A stretch of DNA of 64,000 bases. Source: Fratercula arctica. Lineage: Eukaryota; Chordata; Aves; Charadriiformes; Alcidae. Below are positions 1-12,623 of this stretch, piece after piece. Numbering within the stretch: position 1 is the first letter of the stretch; each line of letters begins with the position of its first letter. Where the stretch lies: contig CANTUZ010000004.1 of NCBI GenBank assembly GCA_947846985.1, positions 62,001-126,000 on the forward strand, read 5' to 3'. Both the position numbers and the translations under genes were made by a program. The notes beneath the pieces are model-generated. The model was given only the letters and a program-made list of their open reading frames with translations. It ran no database searches and was not told where the DNA came from.

Positions 1-2650
1 AAATAACAGGGCTTCCATTATCAACACATTTTCCATTTCCTTGTTTACTGTAGCAGATGTGACAGGTCTGATTAATCAACTGTGGGTTTTTCATAAAGTG
101 TCAAATGTTGTGAAAATTCTGACTTCTGTATCAGTTTTGGGCTGAAAAGGTTGGGTTTATATGTTGTAGGATTATATATGTGGGATTATACGATGTGAGA
201 AATAATTTGAATGTTCCATTGCAAAAAAAAACCCCAAAAAGCGCCTCTCGTTACCTCAGTAGTAAGTGCTTTAAATGGTACCATTAGCTCCAAAGAGCAT
301 TAAGAACAGAAGAATTACCTTTCCTTCCCCACCTTAAATGCTAGGCCGTGCTTCTCCCACCCTTTCTCCTGCTGTTCTTCAGGAAGTATTTTCAGTGTGG
401 TTACAACATGTGCGATCTGCCTGCGCACAGGCGGCCATAAATCCACATTACCAAATGTTTATCCCAGCTTTTGAACATCTTGGAAAGCGCGGTATCAGTA
501 TCCCGCAGACCTCAGCGCCGCAGAGGGAGCCAGCCAGGTCCCGTGTCGTTACAGAGGACGCGTTGACGCGGGGATGTCAGGAGCACAGGAGGGGTTCCTG
601 GGTGGCAGCTCCGGTGGGTAGGTGCAGGTGCACTGCCCGGACAGAAACGACGCATTTCTGGCCAAGTGAGGACTCTAGCTTGGCTCGACGCACGCAGCTC
701 TCACGTCCAAACCCTGTTACTAGATCAGCCTGGAATGTCATTCTAAATCCATAGTCTCCAGGCATTCATGAAGAACGGGGGCCAGCAGGAGGAGGGAGAG
801 CCTATTTAAAACTCACAGCAGAGGAAAAGCATACCCTCCAAAAATGCCCTATCAGTGAAAGGAATTAAGTCACTTTCCTAGCTTGTGGTCATTTTCAGAG
901 ACATAATAAAAATAACCTGTGGGACCCATTGAGTACCTGCAGTTAAGTTGTCATCACGTGCAGATGTATGGTATCTTTACTATTGCAGTGCATTACATTA
1001 TTTCCTTAAATTGGTCTCATACTTCAGCCCCTGGAAAAGCACCAGAATAATTTACTGGGGCTGCGAGACTCGGATTGCACCAAACAAGCCCCACTGGGCT
1101 CGCTTGGAAAAACACGGGAACTCCCCGCCACTCAACCATTAAGCCTGGGATAAAAGGGAAAAGGAAAAGCTCCGAGAACGGCTCTGAGCTGTGAGCTTTG
1201 AGCCCAGGGAGGGATGCTGCGGCGCTGCCCGAGCGGCACCGCGGGCCAGAGATGTGTCACTGTCACCCCACAGCCCCGCGTCAGGGAGCACGGCGACGGG
1301 GCTTCGGCCGACAGAGATTCTCGTTTCCATGAAAAACACAAAGAGTTGTTACGAGGCTTCACAGATGAACGTCCAGTTTTGTGAACTCCCCATAAGCATC
1401 TGTGAGCGAGAGGGGAAAAGGAGGCAGGCGGAATTAATGAAATTCAGAGGCCAAGGAAACCGGGAAAAAATTTAAAACAAAACTAAAGACGAGGAAAACG
1501 AAGTGATGCACTTATTTCGTAGAGGAAGAGAAGGGAGGTGTATGTTGGATGACAGGGGGAAAAAAAGTCAGAAAGGACATGACACACTTTTTAACATTCA
1601 CAGTGATTGACATGTGAGACACACTAACCCCCCTGGCTGCCCCCGCCGGCGTCCCGCAAGCTGCCCTGTCTTGAAGCGACCAGGCTGAAACCCACCCCCC
1701 AGGCACCCTCCCAAGGGCTGACTGACACCCACCGCCCAGACCTCCAGCTGCTCGCCATAAACCACGGGCGCCTTCAGGATATTTTGAAAAGAAAATCACT
1801 ATTGTGGATCATATAAAGATTTTCACAAACATAAATATGAACTCTGTAGCGCAAACAAACAAAAAAAGATTGTGTCTGCCCCTGCCACTTTTTTTTTTTT
1901 AAGTAATCAAGAGAAGCCCGGGGAACTATATTATTTACCCGTGCGTATCTCCACTATGGACCAGGATTTTGGTTTCTTTACCTTCCCAATAGCCCTCGAG
2001 AGATGCAGATTTGAAGCTTTTAAGTACTGCGATACGGTGGCACGAAGCAGCGATACAGTGGGCGTACTTTGCTTATGAAGTGTGCGTTTCTTTCTAAGAT
2101 ACTTGTAGAAGCAAACTGACAATGACTGCAGTTACACTAACTGGGTTTTGATGAAGTGTCTCTGACATGACCATTGCGCACAGAGAAGAAGATCCTGTAA
2201 GACGCTGTTCATCTTGACTTTTCACTGATAGGATCTAAGGGTGAGCAGGGAAACCAGAAGTTTAAGACATTTCCTTACAAAGAAAGATTAACGCAGGAGA
2301 AGAGACAAGTACGTGGCATCACAGTAATCCAAAAATAAGGGAAAACACAGCAATACTGAACGAGAACTTTAAACTGGAAATACTTCTTTGTACATGATCA
2401 AATTACTTGCAGACCTCTGCTGCAGCGCAGGAGATCAGTAGATTCAGTTTGGGGTACTGAGGAATTTTTCAACCAAATGTTTATTTCAAGACCCTGATTG
2501 CTGAGACCTCACCAAGGATGTGGGAAATCCAGTTGCACATCCATCCTTCATTGGATCTCTAATTACTGACATAGCTCAGACAGGGGAGCTTGAAAAACGC
2601 ATCCACAAAAGCCAGTAATCGCCGAGGTACCCTGAGCTCATTAGGGGTTG

Positions 2651-2713
2651 CTCTCTGTCTCTCCCTGCTCCTTCCCCCTCCCCCCCACTCGCCTCTTCCC
2701 CCCCCTCCCCAAA
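2651..2713. repeat. polypyrimidine C-rich tract, G-quadruplex-prone on the minus strand
   Basis: The plus strand is almost purely C and T, with C runs of five, seven and more bases separated by one T or by short spacers. On the minus strand this gives G runs such as GGGGAGGGGGGGG and, after an 11-base spacer, GGGGGGGAGGGGG. That satisfies the usual four-G-tract quadruplex rule. It could also form triplex DNA. On the transcribed sense strand of CFAP299 it would be G-rich intronic RNA. Confidence 0.75.
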
Positions 2714-5700
2714 CGTTTTAAAGATACTAGATCTTTCCCAAATAAGAGTTTTGGGAGCTTTAGGGAAGTTTGGAAGTTTTAGGTTTTTCCAAGGAGTTAA
2801 AACAGATCCCTCCCTCGGTGTTAACTGTGCTTCCCGGGAGTTAATCCCCGAGAAACACCTCTGGTCTCTTGGGCCGGGCACAGGAACGGGCTATTCATCA
2901 CAGGGACCGGGGCTTCACCCCGCCAAGCGTCAGGGAGAAATTCTGTTTATGGCAAAGACGCAGTGATTCCCCAGTTCAACTTCAACGCGGCCTGCCCCAA
3001 ACACACGGCTTTGCCTACAGCAGCTGGCACCCAGCGCAGCACCGTCGCTTACCAACGCAGGGCAGGCGTGTTCCGCCATCGCTTTCACGAGGACATAGCT
3101 GGCAACTGAAGAAAGTACTAGTTATTCCACATAGCCATCCATTAAAAAATCTGGACATACCGACTTCAGCCACAGCTATTTCCTTGTCTAACTGGAAGGA
3201 AAAAGTGGTTTCCCAGGCATCGGTGTGTGTCGGCAGCTGCGCGGTGCCTGCGGATCCCCACGCAGCGCCCCGGCTGATGCCCGTACCTACGGACAGCAAA
3301 ACCAGGTGCAAAGTTTCCATAAAAGCGCTCGCAAAACTATGGGACGCTGCCGCTTCATTGCAAACATCCCTTTGATGCCCGTTATTCATGATCAGTACCC
3401 AAAATCAGCCACACAGCGCAAAGGAGAGCTGCGCTGGTGGAGCGAGAGCAGAGCTGTTCGGGTCGTACCCTCGGCTCCTCGCCCTCCACCCCTCACACGC
3501 TCGTTCTTTCTAACACGGATTTCAACTAAACAACGCAACTAATCACGGTGTTGATCAAATCAACATTTTATGTACAGACACATTCAGTAATTAAAGCCCT
3601 AGTCTGGTGTTCTTGTTCAGTCTTCTTGCTTGGAAAAGCACGCAAACTCTTGCTTTAAGCCTTTCTGTAAACACGGGAGCAGTTAAGTGAATGCCTAATT
3701 GGGTCCCTTGTTTGGGACCTCCCCCATCACCTGCTACTGTTTCTCATACTATTAATTATACTGCAGCCAAGCCAGAAAGCCGGTTCTGGTGGGCACCTTA
3801 AAGGCTCTTTTAAAAACGCAGCTGGAGAGGGTTCAGCACATCTCTGCGCCTGAGACGCGGCCGGGTTTGCGCGGTGGCGACTGGTGGATCTTACACAAAC
3901 AACAGGGCGATTTACAAGAGCTTGATAAAACCCAGCCCGACAGCACCAGTACATATCTGCTGTCAGCGCTGCAAAGGTTAGTTCGTCTCTGGTCCACGTA
4001 AAGAGAGAACTGGGGCTGGAGGGGAGACACGCAGCCCTCTGGTGAGGATCTGATCCCGCGGCCTGCAGAGCGCCCTCGGAATGAGCGAACGCACAGGGAA
4101 ATACTGCAAAATCCTTCATTTTCAGGGAACCAGCGAGAGGAGGAAGAGCGATCGTGTCTAGGACCGACTGCCTTATGCCTCTGTCTGTGCATCATAACGC
4201 TGTCTCCAGGCGTAAACAGCCGTGAATCATTTCTGACTCTCAAATCGCACACAGAAGCTTCAACTCAAATCACACTCCAGACAAGCGCTTCGCCAGCTTC
4301 TGTTTTCTGAGAGGTCTTTCCTACTGTTCTGTTCTTTCTGGTGATCGTACAACCGCACTGACAAAGAGGGCAAGCTAGCCTTTCCCCTATGTTACCAATT
4401 TTTTCTCTCCTAAGGGTTTAGTGATTTGTAGTTTCCACCTCCCTAGATGAAATGTACGCAGTTAGCTTGTTCAAAGCTGTAAAAAGCCAATCTTCCCTCT
4501 TAAGAGACTTTATCTTTCTTACAAGATTAAACTTTGAATTGAAAAAAAAGAGAGAAATTACAAGTGAAAAGTAGTACTTGCTGTATTTAAATACAAGCCA
4601 GATGTGGAAGCATACATCTCCAAATTAAACATTTACTGAGTTGGCAGCAATGGAATTTTCTTCTCACACATGCAAACGTCAAGTCTGAATGTTCTCTCGC
4701 CTCTACCTCCACGTCTGTCTGCCACTTGCTCTCCACTGCCTTCCATACCTACACAGCAGTGAGGAATTATCCCCCGGACTTCTGCACCGCCGCTCCTCTG
4801 TGGGCACAGCAGCATGGCTTCATCTCCAAGAGATCTGAAGACTATGACAAAAAATCCTGGATGCCCAACGTGAGACAGCAACATGCATAAGTGGGAACCT
4901 AATGGGTGACCGACTAAGCCATAAATATGCTAAAAGCAACAACACCTTAAGTACTGAAAATCTGCAAAACCCAGGCCACGCTACCTGTGAACTGGCACAC
5001 CAAGTGTCATACATGATGAATGCCATTGTACAAGGACAGGACTCTGGAGTCACAGATGAACATTGAGAGGAACATTTTCCCCCCATGAGGCTGGAGAAGG
5101 CTCCATCCCACACGCCTGGGGCAACCCCAGCCTTCCCCAGCCGTGTTCTCAGCCTTTGCCACACATTGCCCCGAAGTCTCAACAGCAGCTCCCTTGGTAT
5201 GACTGGGACATTGGTCAGCAAACACACAACACAGTTGTAACCAAAGACCCAGATAGCTTTGTAAACATCAAGTATGATGACAACCAACTGAAAAAAAACC
5301 AAACATATCTACTTTTTGTGAACTACAACACAAAGTATCACCCTTGTCAAACTGTTTGAAACGAGTATCTTTTTTTCTAAGAGATCCAATGAAATTTACT
5401 CCGTCAGTCACAGCAAAGTCATTAGGAAATTATGATGTTGAAGAGAGGTATTTTTTTCTCGACTCTAAATTCTTTGACACTGTAATATTACTACCAGTAC
5501 AGTAATCCCTGCAAATTCGGGGGCAGAGCCTGTCTAACCCTCTCCGCAACTGGAGATTGCACATTTTGGAAGCTCAGGATGTTTTTACCTTTTTCCTGAA
5601 ATGAAGTTTGGACTTAACTTGCGGTGTATATCCATAGCACCAGACCATTAGCAACACTAATGAGCTTCTGACCTGCAGGCGTTCAGCAGTACTGAGAATC

Positions 5701-5883
5701 AGCTCTTGCCTGAGCTGGGGTGGCTGGAGAGGGACCCGCAGAAGGGATGGCGAGGGGGTTCGGCAGATGTCCACCAAGAGGGAGCTACCGAAGGGCTCCC
5801 CTCTCAGAGCCCACCGAAGGGAACACAGCCCCAGGGCGGCAGGAGAAATGGGTAACCGTGGATCTTTGACACAAGGACAAGCT

Positions 5884-5922
5884 CCTGTTACATCTGCAAA
5901 AAACCTGTTACATGTGCAAAAA
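5884..5922. repeat. 20-bp tandem duplication, two copies
   Basis: Two adjacent copies of CCTGTTACATNTGCAAAAA differ at one internal base (C versus G) and near the end. The period is exactly 20 bp. It is a simple recent-looking local duplication with no coding role visible. Confidence 0.8.
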
Positions 5923-8493
5923 GTTCTCTGCGCATCTTCTGCCTGGCACGGTGGGACTGCCCGTGCCACAAAGCGTGAAAACACGACTTCCTCCCTCAGC
6001 GCCCGCTGGGGTAAGCGGGGTAGCAGCAGCCCTCTCTGCAAATTGCTCCCAAATCTCGGGACACGGGGTACAGCAGGGAAGGGAGAAGTTGCCTCATGCC
6101 CCACGCTTGAGAACGTATTGCTGGCCGTGATTTGGCCTACGGGTCTTTACAGATTAACAGATGGTATCTTAGAATATACCTGGCAATAAAAGGGGAGGGA
6201 ATTCCAACCCCGGTTAATGAATGACTGCCAAATGCTGCACCCACCTGCAGCCCAAGCAGACCACAGCCGAGCTACGAGAGGAGAAGGGCAGGATCAGATG
6301 GGAGGGTTCTTGCCAGTAACCAAGAACAACACGCCGTGTCTGAAAGCACCCGTCCGTCATGGTGTGCTTTATCGCAGACGAGGCCCGTCACCACAAAGCC
6401 CTGAGTGCTGGACCTCCCACGCTCAGGCTGACGCGTGCCGGGGCCAAACCCAAACAAGTTTCACTGCTGGTGAGGTAAGGGAGTGATTTCAGACCATCAG
6501 TTCAGGGGGAAAACTACGACCCATGTTCTACAGCAAGTGGCTCCTTACCTGGCTCTGTTTTAGAAAAGAATGTGCGCACCAGTAAGAAGAAACGAAAACA
6601 CTGCAACCACAAGCCAAGCGTGAGGATAAAATGCTACCATGTTTAGTATCAAAAATACCGTATCTCGCACGCTGCTGCAGAAACTCATGGAAAAACAGGG
6701 CAGGAGTTCACACAAAACTCAAGTAGTACAATTCTACTGCAAGACGCTCGTTTCATCCCCCTTCACTAGGAGAGACGCTCGCAGCACGGCTGGTCGGACA
6801 GAAGGCAGCCCAAGCTTCGTCTTTTGCTGTGCTGCTTCATTTAGAGAACTCTTTTGGTATGGTTCCATAGAGTGAACATTCTCCATTTTCTTTGAACAAA
6901 TTGTATTACACTTGTTTCTCATCAGATTACATAAATTAGCTGAGAGGGAATGGATTCAATTACAGTCCAGATTCCAGACCTCTTAAGAACTGACTGCCTA
7001 ACGCATTCCTTTCATTTAATAAACTGGAACCAAATGAGGATTATATCACATAAATAATACTCCCTTGATAGGGCAATGCAATAAAATGGCAAAGATACTC
7101 AGAGGAACCACGTAGATCAAATACAACAGCCGCTGATATTACCCACCGGATTTAAAGTATGAGTATCACATAAACTTAATTGTTCGGTATTTTTACTTTG
7201 TATTGTGAACAAGAATCTGATTCAGAGGGTACTTAGGACCAGCTTTACTATCTTCTGACAGCCTCAGGCAGCTAAGGAAAAAATGTGTTGTAGCAAAGTA
7301 TGGATTTCCGTATTTAAAAGATAATTTGATAGCTCTGCACAAGATACTAACCTCTCCGGCAAAGCCCGAGATTTGTAAATCTCCCAAGTGACTAGGAGCA
7401 AGTACGACCACGCGTAAGGGCTTCGCAAGGCTCCGAGCGAGGCAGTTTCCCAGACTGACTTGTCCTTTAAGAAGGCAATATTCTGGAACTACTTAAACTG
7501 ATACGACAATGTCTAGGAGCAACCGCTTTTGACAGAAATACTCACCCAGCCTTTCAGCCTGAGAAGCAGATATGCCGCCTGTAGTCAGACATTTTTATGC
7601 CTGCCTAAACACGTAAGTATCCAGGGAAGATAAATGTCACGAAAAGACTTCGATTCGGAGCTCGACAAGGGATTCAAAGCTGAAGGCGCAAAATTACACA
7701 TACAGTCAGATTATCCCCATTCACAAACAGCATTCTTGACAAATTTTGAAGAAGCTGGGTAGAAAACAAAGAGGGAGGGGAACAATACTGCCAAGATGAG
7801 GGATGACCTGTAAGAAAATTCCTTTTTGGATTACTGAAAAATGGCTGAAGACTGTTTTGATGACATCTAAGTAATTACAACTTGTCTAATCCTAAAGCTG
7901 TATTTAACCTGGCGTGCAACTACAACCACAGGATCCACCAGGTGAAGTTCAAATTTAAGATTACAACCAAGAAACAGGATTTTTTAATCTACGCAATAAA
8001 AAGGTTTTCCCTGGACGCGGTAAGTTCTCTGCCAATGAGAAGCTTTAAATCAGTACAGTACTAGCCAAGCCTTTTTTCATACCTGTCCTCCACCCGTCCG
8101 GTAACACCCTCAATGTCAGCCCTGAGGGACACGGTGGGAACGAAACGTGCTGCTCTGAAGACACCTAATTCAGTGTGCGCGACAACTCCAGTGGACCACA
8201 GAATACATAAATGTGGTTAGAGATTTTCTGTGACGTGATGGGCCTTTTACGAAAAGCCAGTTTGTACGTGAGATGCATCAAGAACCGCATCATTCAACCA
8301 TAAAGTGAAGGTTTTCTCTTTAGCCAGTGCATGCATTCCTACAGATATATAAATAAAATGAACTAGCCTTCCTGGGACTGTGTATGCTCTATCTTAACTT
8401 CCCTTTATCTTCACCTGGAACGTTCAAATGCCGTTTTGAATAGGTTACATTATAGTTACAAGTAATGCTCTACCACCTGACACCCCCCCTCCC

Positions 8494-8516
8494 TTTTTTT
8501 TTTTTTTTTTTTTTTT
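8494..8516. repeat. poly-T tract (T23)
   Basis: An uninterrupted run of 23 T residues follows a C-rich stretch (CACCCCCCCTCCC). On the minus strand it is a poly-A. No retroposon body was recognised next to it, so its origin is unclear. Confidence 0.9.
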
Positions 8517-9932
8517 AACAAAAAGGTTAAATGAAATATCACCTGAAGCTATCTTCTACCACTAGAAGGAATGAACATACCGAGCTGCCCATGAAGGTTG
8601 CAATGTATCCTAGTTTTGACACAAGGGAAGGAAAAAGAGGTTGAAGCATACATTAAATGAGACTTTTCCAACTCAGAATCGCCAGGACTAAGCACACCTA
8701 CTGCATACAACAGTGACCTGTCTTATTGGATATGACAACAATGATTTTAAAAGGCTTATTTATGAGTCACTAATAAAATCCCAATACGTAGAAAGGACAT
8801 AATATGCAAAGCACACACAATGTTATGTTCACTCCTGTTCTTAATTTGGTCATAAAACAGCAACCGTCTGTTTATCCCTGCGCTTTAATAACATAAAATC
8901 AAGATTTTTGCTTCCCATCTCAGGTAGCGCTGAGATTTTGGTCTCTCTGCCTCATTACTGACATCTGCTGCCCCGGGAGCGCATGACACACAACCTTCAC
9001 CAGCCCACTTGTCCCCTCCAAAGTCATTCCGGCTTTCTCGCTCTGTAACACGCACCAGAGTTTGGCTGAATAGTATTTGGAGCGATTTGCATTACAGAAA
9101 ACTACTCTCAGAAAATGCAGAAATGCATAAAATTTTTTGTACTGGACACCTTTTCATCAGGAGACAGTAACTGCCCACGACATTGCAGCCCATTGTTGGC
9201 AGTTCTTATGTTCTCACACATGGCAAGAGGAGACTCCAGCCCACGGAGACGTTCACCATCTCTTCCCCACGTCCCCCAGCACCCGCCTGCCATGTCACGT
9301 ACCGCTTCAGTGTGAGGCTCCCACCCAGGCCACGCTCCGGCTGCAAGCTGTGCTGCTCCGAGCCTCTCCAGCTTGGCCTTCACCAACACAAGCACACAAA
9401 ACTTCTCTCATACCTGTATCTCGGGCGCTCGGGCATAGGATGTAGTTTAAGGAAATCACATTCTTCAGTAAAAAAGCTCACTGATGGTGCTTCTTGTTAG
9501 TCGCCACCATAAGACCTCTGCAAGCGGACGGCTTTCAAAGCAAAGCATCCTCCCATCGACTGTGGAGCGCGGGCAAAGCTGGAGATGTTCCGGCAATTCT
9601 GTGATTCTGTTACTGACTGCAGCTAAGTGGCCTGTGGCACCTCCAGAACTGTGCTCTTACTGATCAAAGCAGGTCGCTACTTATAGACGCATCAGGGCAA
9701 CGAGAGATGCAGAGACAGGCTATGGTTGTCGTGACCTGGTTAAGTTTTATGCTCTGGACTAAATAAATTTGATAGGGACCCTTCTTAAAAGCCATTCTCC
9801 ATAACTAATTCTGATCCGTGGTGCTTGCCTTTCAGTGAAAAACACTTTCATAAGCTACATTCTGACTTAAAACCATTTAAATCTTTCTCTATATGTCGCC
9901 TAAATGCAAATAAATGAAAATGAAGTCAAGAT

Positions 9933-9938
9933 AAATAC
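9933..9938 (-). other. CFAP299: 5' splice donor of the CFAP299 exon
   Basis: On the minus strand the exon ends CTGAG and the intron begins GTATTT. The AG|GT context is consistent with a functional U2 donor, although position +5 is T rather than the preferred G. The family-like peptide ends at this junction, which supports the choice. Confidence 0.85.
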
Positions 9939-10081
9939 CTCAGATCAGTGTTCCGAGGGAAAAGCCTTTTCTTCCCACTGAAGTAGACTTCAAAATCATC
10001 TGTTGTCAGCCTGTGGGCATAGTCTATGTATGCAGACACCTCCTGGCGACGAGAATTTCGGTCACGAATGAAGATTATGGA
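9939..10081 (-). CDS. CFAP299: internal exon of cilia- and flagella-associated protein 299 (DUF4464 family)
   Basis: Read on the minus strand, the 143 bp encode 47 whole codons plus two bases. The peptide starts [10 protein letters not shown], continues through [13 protein letters not shown] and [13 protein letters not shown], and ends near PRNTDL. I recognise this as the central conserved block of CFAP299 (C4orf22); from memory the mammalian protein reads [31 protein letters not shown] at the same places. The family is a roughly 230-residue protein linked to cilia and flagella and to sperm development; its biochemical activity is not known to me. The exon is bounded by a TTTGTGTTTTCCAG acceptor and an AG|GTATTT donor. 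The acceptor phase is 0 and the donor phase 2, so the split codon AG+N would give serine or arginine, consistent with the serine expected next. The frame also stays open into the upstream intron, but that part is not family-like. No other exon of the gene was recognised in the window. Confidence 0.93.
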
Positions 10082-10101
10082 CTGGAAAACACAAAGGTAG
10101 C
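10082..10101 (-). other. CFAP299: 3' splice acceptor of the CFAP299 exon
   Basis: On the minus strand the sequence is pyrimidine-rich (TACCTTTGTGTTTTCCAG) and ends in AG directly before the first exon codon, TCC. It sets the exon start at 10081 and gives phase 0. Confidence 0.88.
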
Positions 10102-12602
10102 CACAAATGAAGAATAGAAATATACATACACGCACAGATTTCCATATAAAAATGTATTTTAGAGAGTATATAAACATTTTCAACTTCGCCTGGGCCAGGC
10201 TTCTGTTAGAGAGTTAAAACGCTTAAATTATGGCATATTACAGCATATTCTTAACACAGGCTTGAAAGTACTGCAGTAAAAATAAATGTAAATGCAGTGT
10301 CAGGCACCACGTCCTCCTGCATTCCCCTTGTCTCCTGCTGCCACTTCGGAAGGGTTTTCCCAGAGGTCCCGGGCCATATCTGCCAGCCCCATAACACACG
10401 ATCCTAAAGCAGGCTTATGCCACCGGACAACCATTTTCAAGCAAGGCTGTGGGGTTTTGGCCATTCTACAATGCTACTGTCCACACACTTATTACTGGAC
10501 CACAGCAGGAAGGGTGAGAAAGTTATTTCATTTGGGACGCACCTCTACAGCCGAAGGTAAACTTATTTATCTTAATACTCACAGTGGACTTTTAGCTTTT
10601 CAGAAAGATGACAAACTATAAGCTGGCTACCGTACACCTCTCTATTCTGTGCTACGACTGGAGAACAGAGCAGACTTCGCCAGCCCTCTCTCTTGCAAGA
10701 AAACCATTGTAACGTTTCATTCCTCACAGCTAATGAGTTCCAGAGCGAAAATCTGATAATTTAAATACAAGCAAACAAACAGCAAAACAAAATCTGTGCC
10801 TCCAAATGAAGCTGACTCAAGCAGGGCGGCTACAAGGAGCAGAACAAATCACCTGTTCGGCTGTGGCACCCGTGTGTGGGAGCGGAACGGGAGGTGGCAG
10901 CGAGGGACCCGGCGGACGGCGACACGCTCATCAGCGGTTCTGGCTCGCCAGGGCAGACACCGCTTTGTGCCCCAGGGCTGTAACACTTGGAACAGCATCT
11001 CCGCTGCTGCCGAGATGCACGTCACGGACCAAGGACCGCATGTTGCTGGGAAACTGTTTCCCCTTCACTACCTACTCCTCCTCCGTTCCTTTACCTTTTA
11101 TTTGCTGTATTTTCCAAGCGAATGGAGAATAGGTCAGAAGAAGGCAATTCTTTCTCATGCGCTACCACAGCACACAAAGCAAAAAGAACTCATAGGATGA
11201 GTGTGGACTTGCAAGACAGAAGGGTTCTTGCATTCTGGGATCCACCTAAGAAAAACTAAATGCTGAGCGTAGAGGTTATTAGGTAGGTGAGGTATAACAG
11301 TATTTGTTAGCTGTACACATGTTTGTTTTTACTCAACTGAAATCAAGACATATTTCTTTTTTGAATGTGGGGGAAATGGAAGCAATACCACATGGAACCC
11401 TATCAAAAAACATTTTTTTTATTTCAACAGCAGCAGATTTCTAGAGCCTAATGGTTTTTCTGGCAAGCCTTTGTTATACTTGAGACATGTTTCCTTTTCC
11501 AATTTCATATTTAATTCCCTCAAAACACGTGTTACTCATTTAGCAATTTTGTACCATCAACGTTGTTGATAAGAAGAGCCAGAGGCATCTCCTGCAATAC
11601 ATCTGACCATCTCGAAACACGTCTCTGCTCCCCGTCCCCTCCCGATTTGGACAGCTGATTTCGGTGTCTGGAAAGGCAGTTAAGGGAAGACATCAGGCAA
11701 GGAGAGAACGACGACCGTCCCCAGCACACAGCAGGGCAACTGTACGCTGCACCCACCGAGATGCAAGAGTAGGTGTTCACCATGCATCTGGAAAAGGGAT
11801 TCACCCTCCTTCAGAAAAAGCCAGTTTTAAATGAACGCCTCGACTTGCCCAGTATGATCCGATCATCTAAAAAAGCTAGCAGATGTTAAAGTGTTATTTG
11901 CAATGTTAATCAGAGCACCACCTTTCAAGGCTCTGCTGCTTATAAAATTAATTCCCTATCATGAATCAACACGGAACTAGAGGCAAGCATAGAAACTACC
12001 CTCAAAATTGCTTTACGAACTCAAAGAGAGCAACCAGAGTATCTAAACAAAAACGTTGTACGTTAAAGGTACGCTTTTGAGGCCTCCTCCTCAAAACTTA
12101 AGGCCTTTGATCCTTCTCATCTGTCAACATAATTTCTCTTCTTTCCTCACCTGTGATTCACTTCTAACCACCTATAAGCATTCATTCATTAAACTATGAA
12201 TCAGCTTGAATTTTCTTAAGTTATTCTGAACTTTTTAATTGTGTCGCATCTTTTTGCCCCCGAGAAGACTTGTACAAATTTGCACTCTTTCCTCCCAGAA
12301 CGATAAACCACTTAACTGAAAAGTAACTGAAAGAGAGAACAGAAATACCATAAAACCCACGAGCAGGAAAACCTTCTCCTGAAAGTCTCTTCATTACTCT
12401 TCTGATTTGTCTCTAACACTAAAAATCCTATTAAGCACAGACTTGGGGCTTTACACCACCTGTGAGTTTTCAGGAACTTACATGGCAAAAGGTGAAAAAG
12501 CTTTAAATTAAGATGGAGTTTGAAAGGTATGCTTACATATCGCTATGTAGGGCTTAACAACTGAACCTATTGACTCATAATTACTACAGTTTAGAGCAAA
12601 GT

Positions 12603-12623
12603 AGAATAGAATAGAACAGTTCT
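12603..12623 (-). repeat. possible CR1 3'-terminal remnant
   Basis: The short sequence AGAATAGAATAGAACAGTTC resembles the reverse complement of the repeated CR1 terminus with TTCTATTCT units. What follows does not continue into the GGTTGGAAG block typical of the family, so only about 20 bp support this. Confidence 0.25.

Larger units (their letters stand above)
1..9938 (-). other. CFAP299: CFAP299 intron, 3' side of the exon (partial)
   Basis: This is inferred to be intron because it lies downstream, on the minus strand, of a spliced internal exon and holds no recognisable continuation of the protein (the next expected residues are of the FYNW type). It contains a C-rich G4-prone tract, a 20-bp tandem duplication near 5884, a T23 run at 8494, a small CpG-dense patch near 1200-1325 and some moderately GC-rich stretches. 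The many ORFs of 60-176 codons on both strands match no protein I know. No CR1 fragment was found in this part. Confidence 0.7.

Noticed and set aside
5574..6104. 176-codon minus-strand open frame
   Set aside because: A plus-strand frame is open over the same bases. The peptide is L/R/P-rich without family features.
9590..9612. ATTCTGTGATTCTGTTA, similar to the CR1 terminus
   Set aside because: The preceding bases lack the AAGGTCCCTTCCAACC block, so the similarity is too short to call a CR1 copy.
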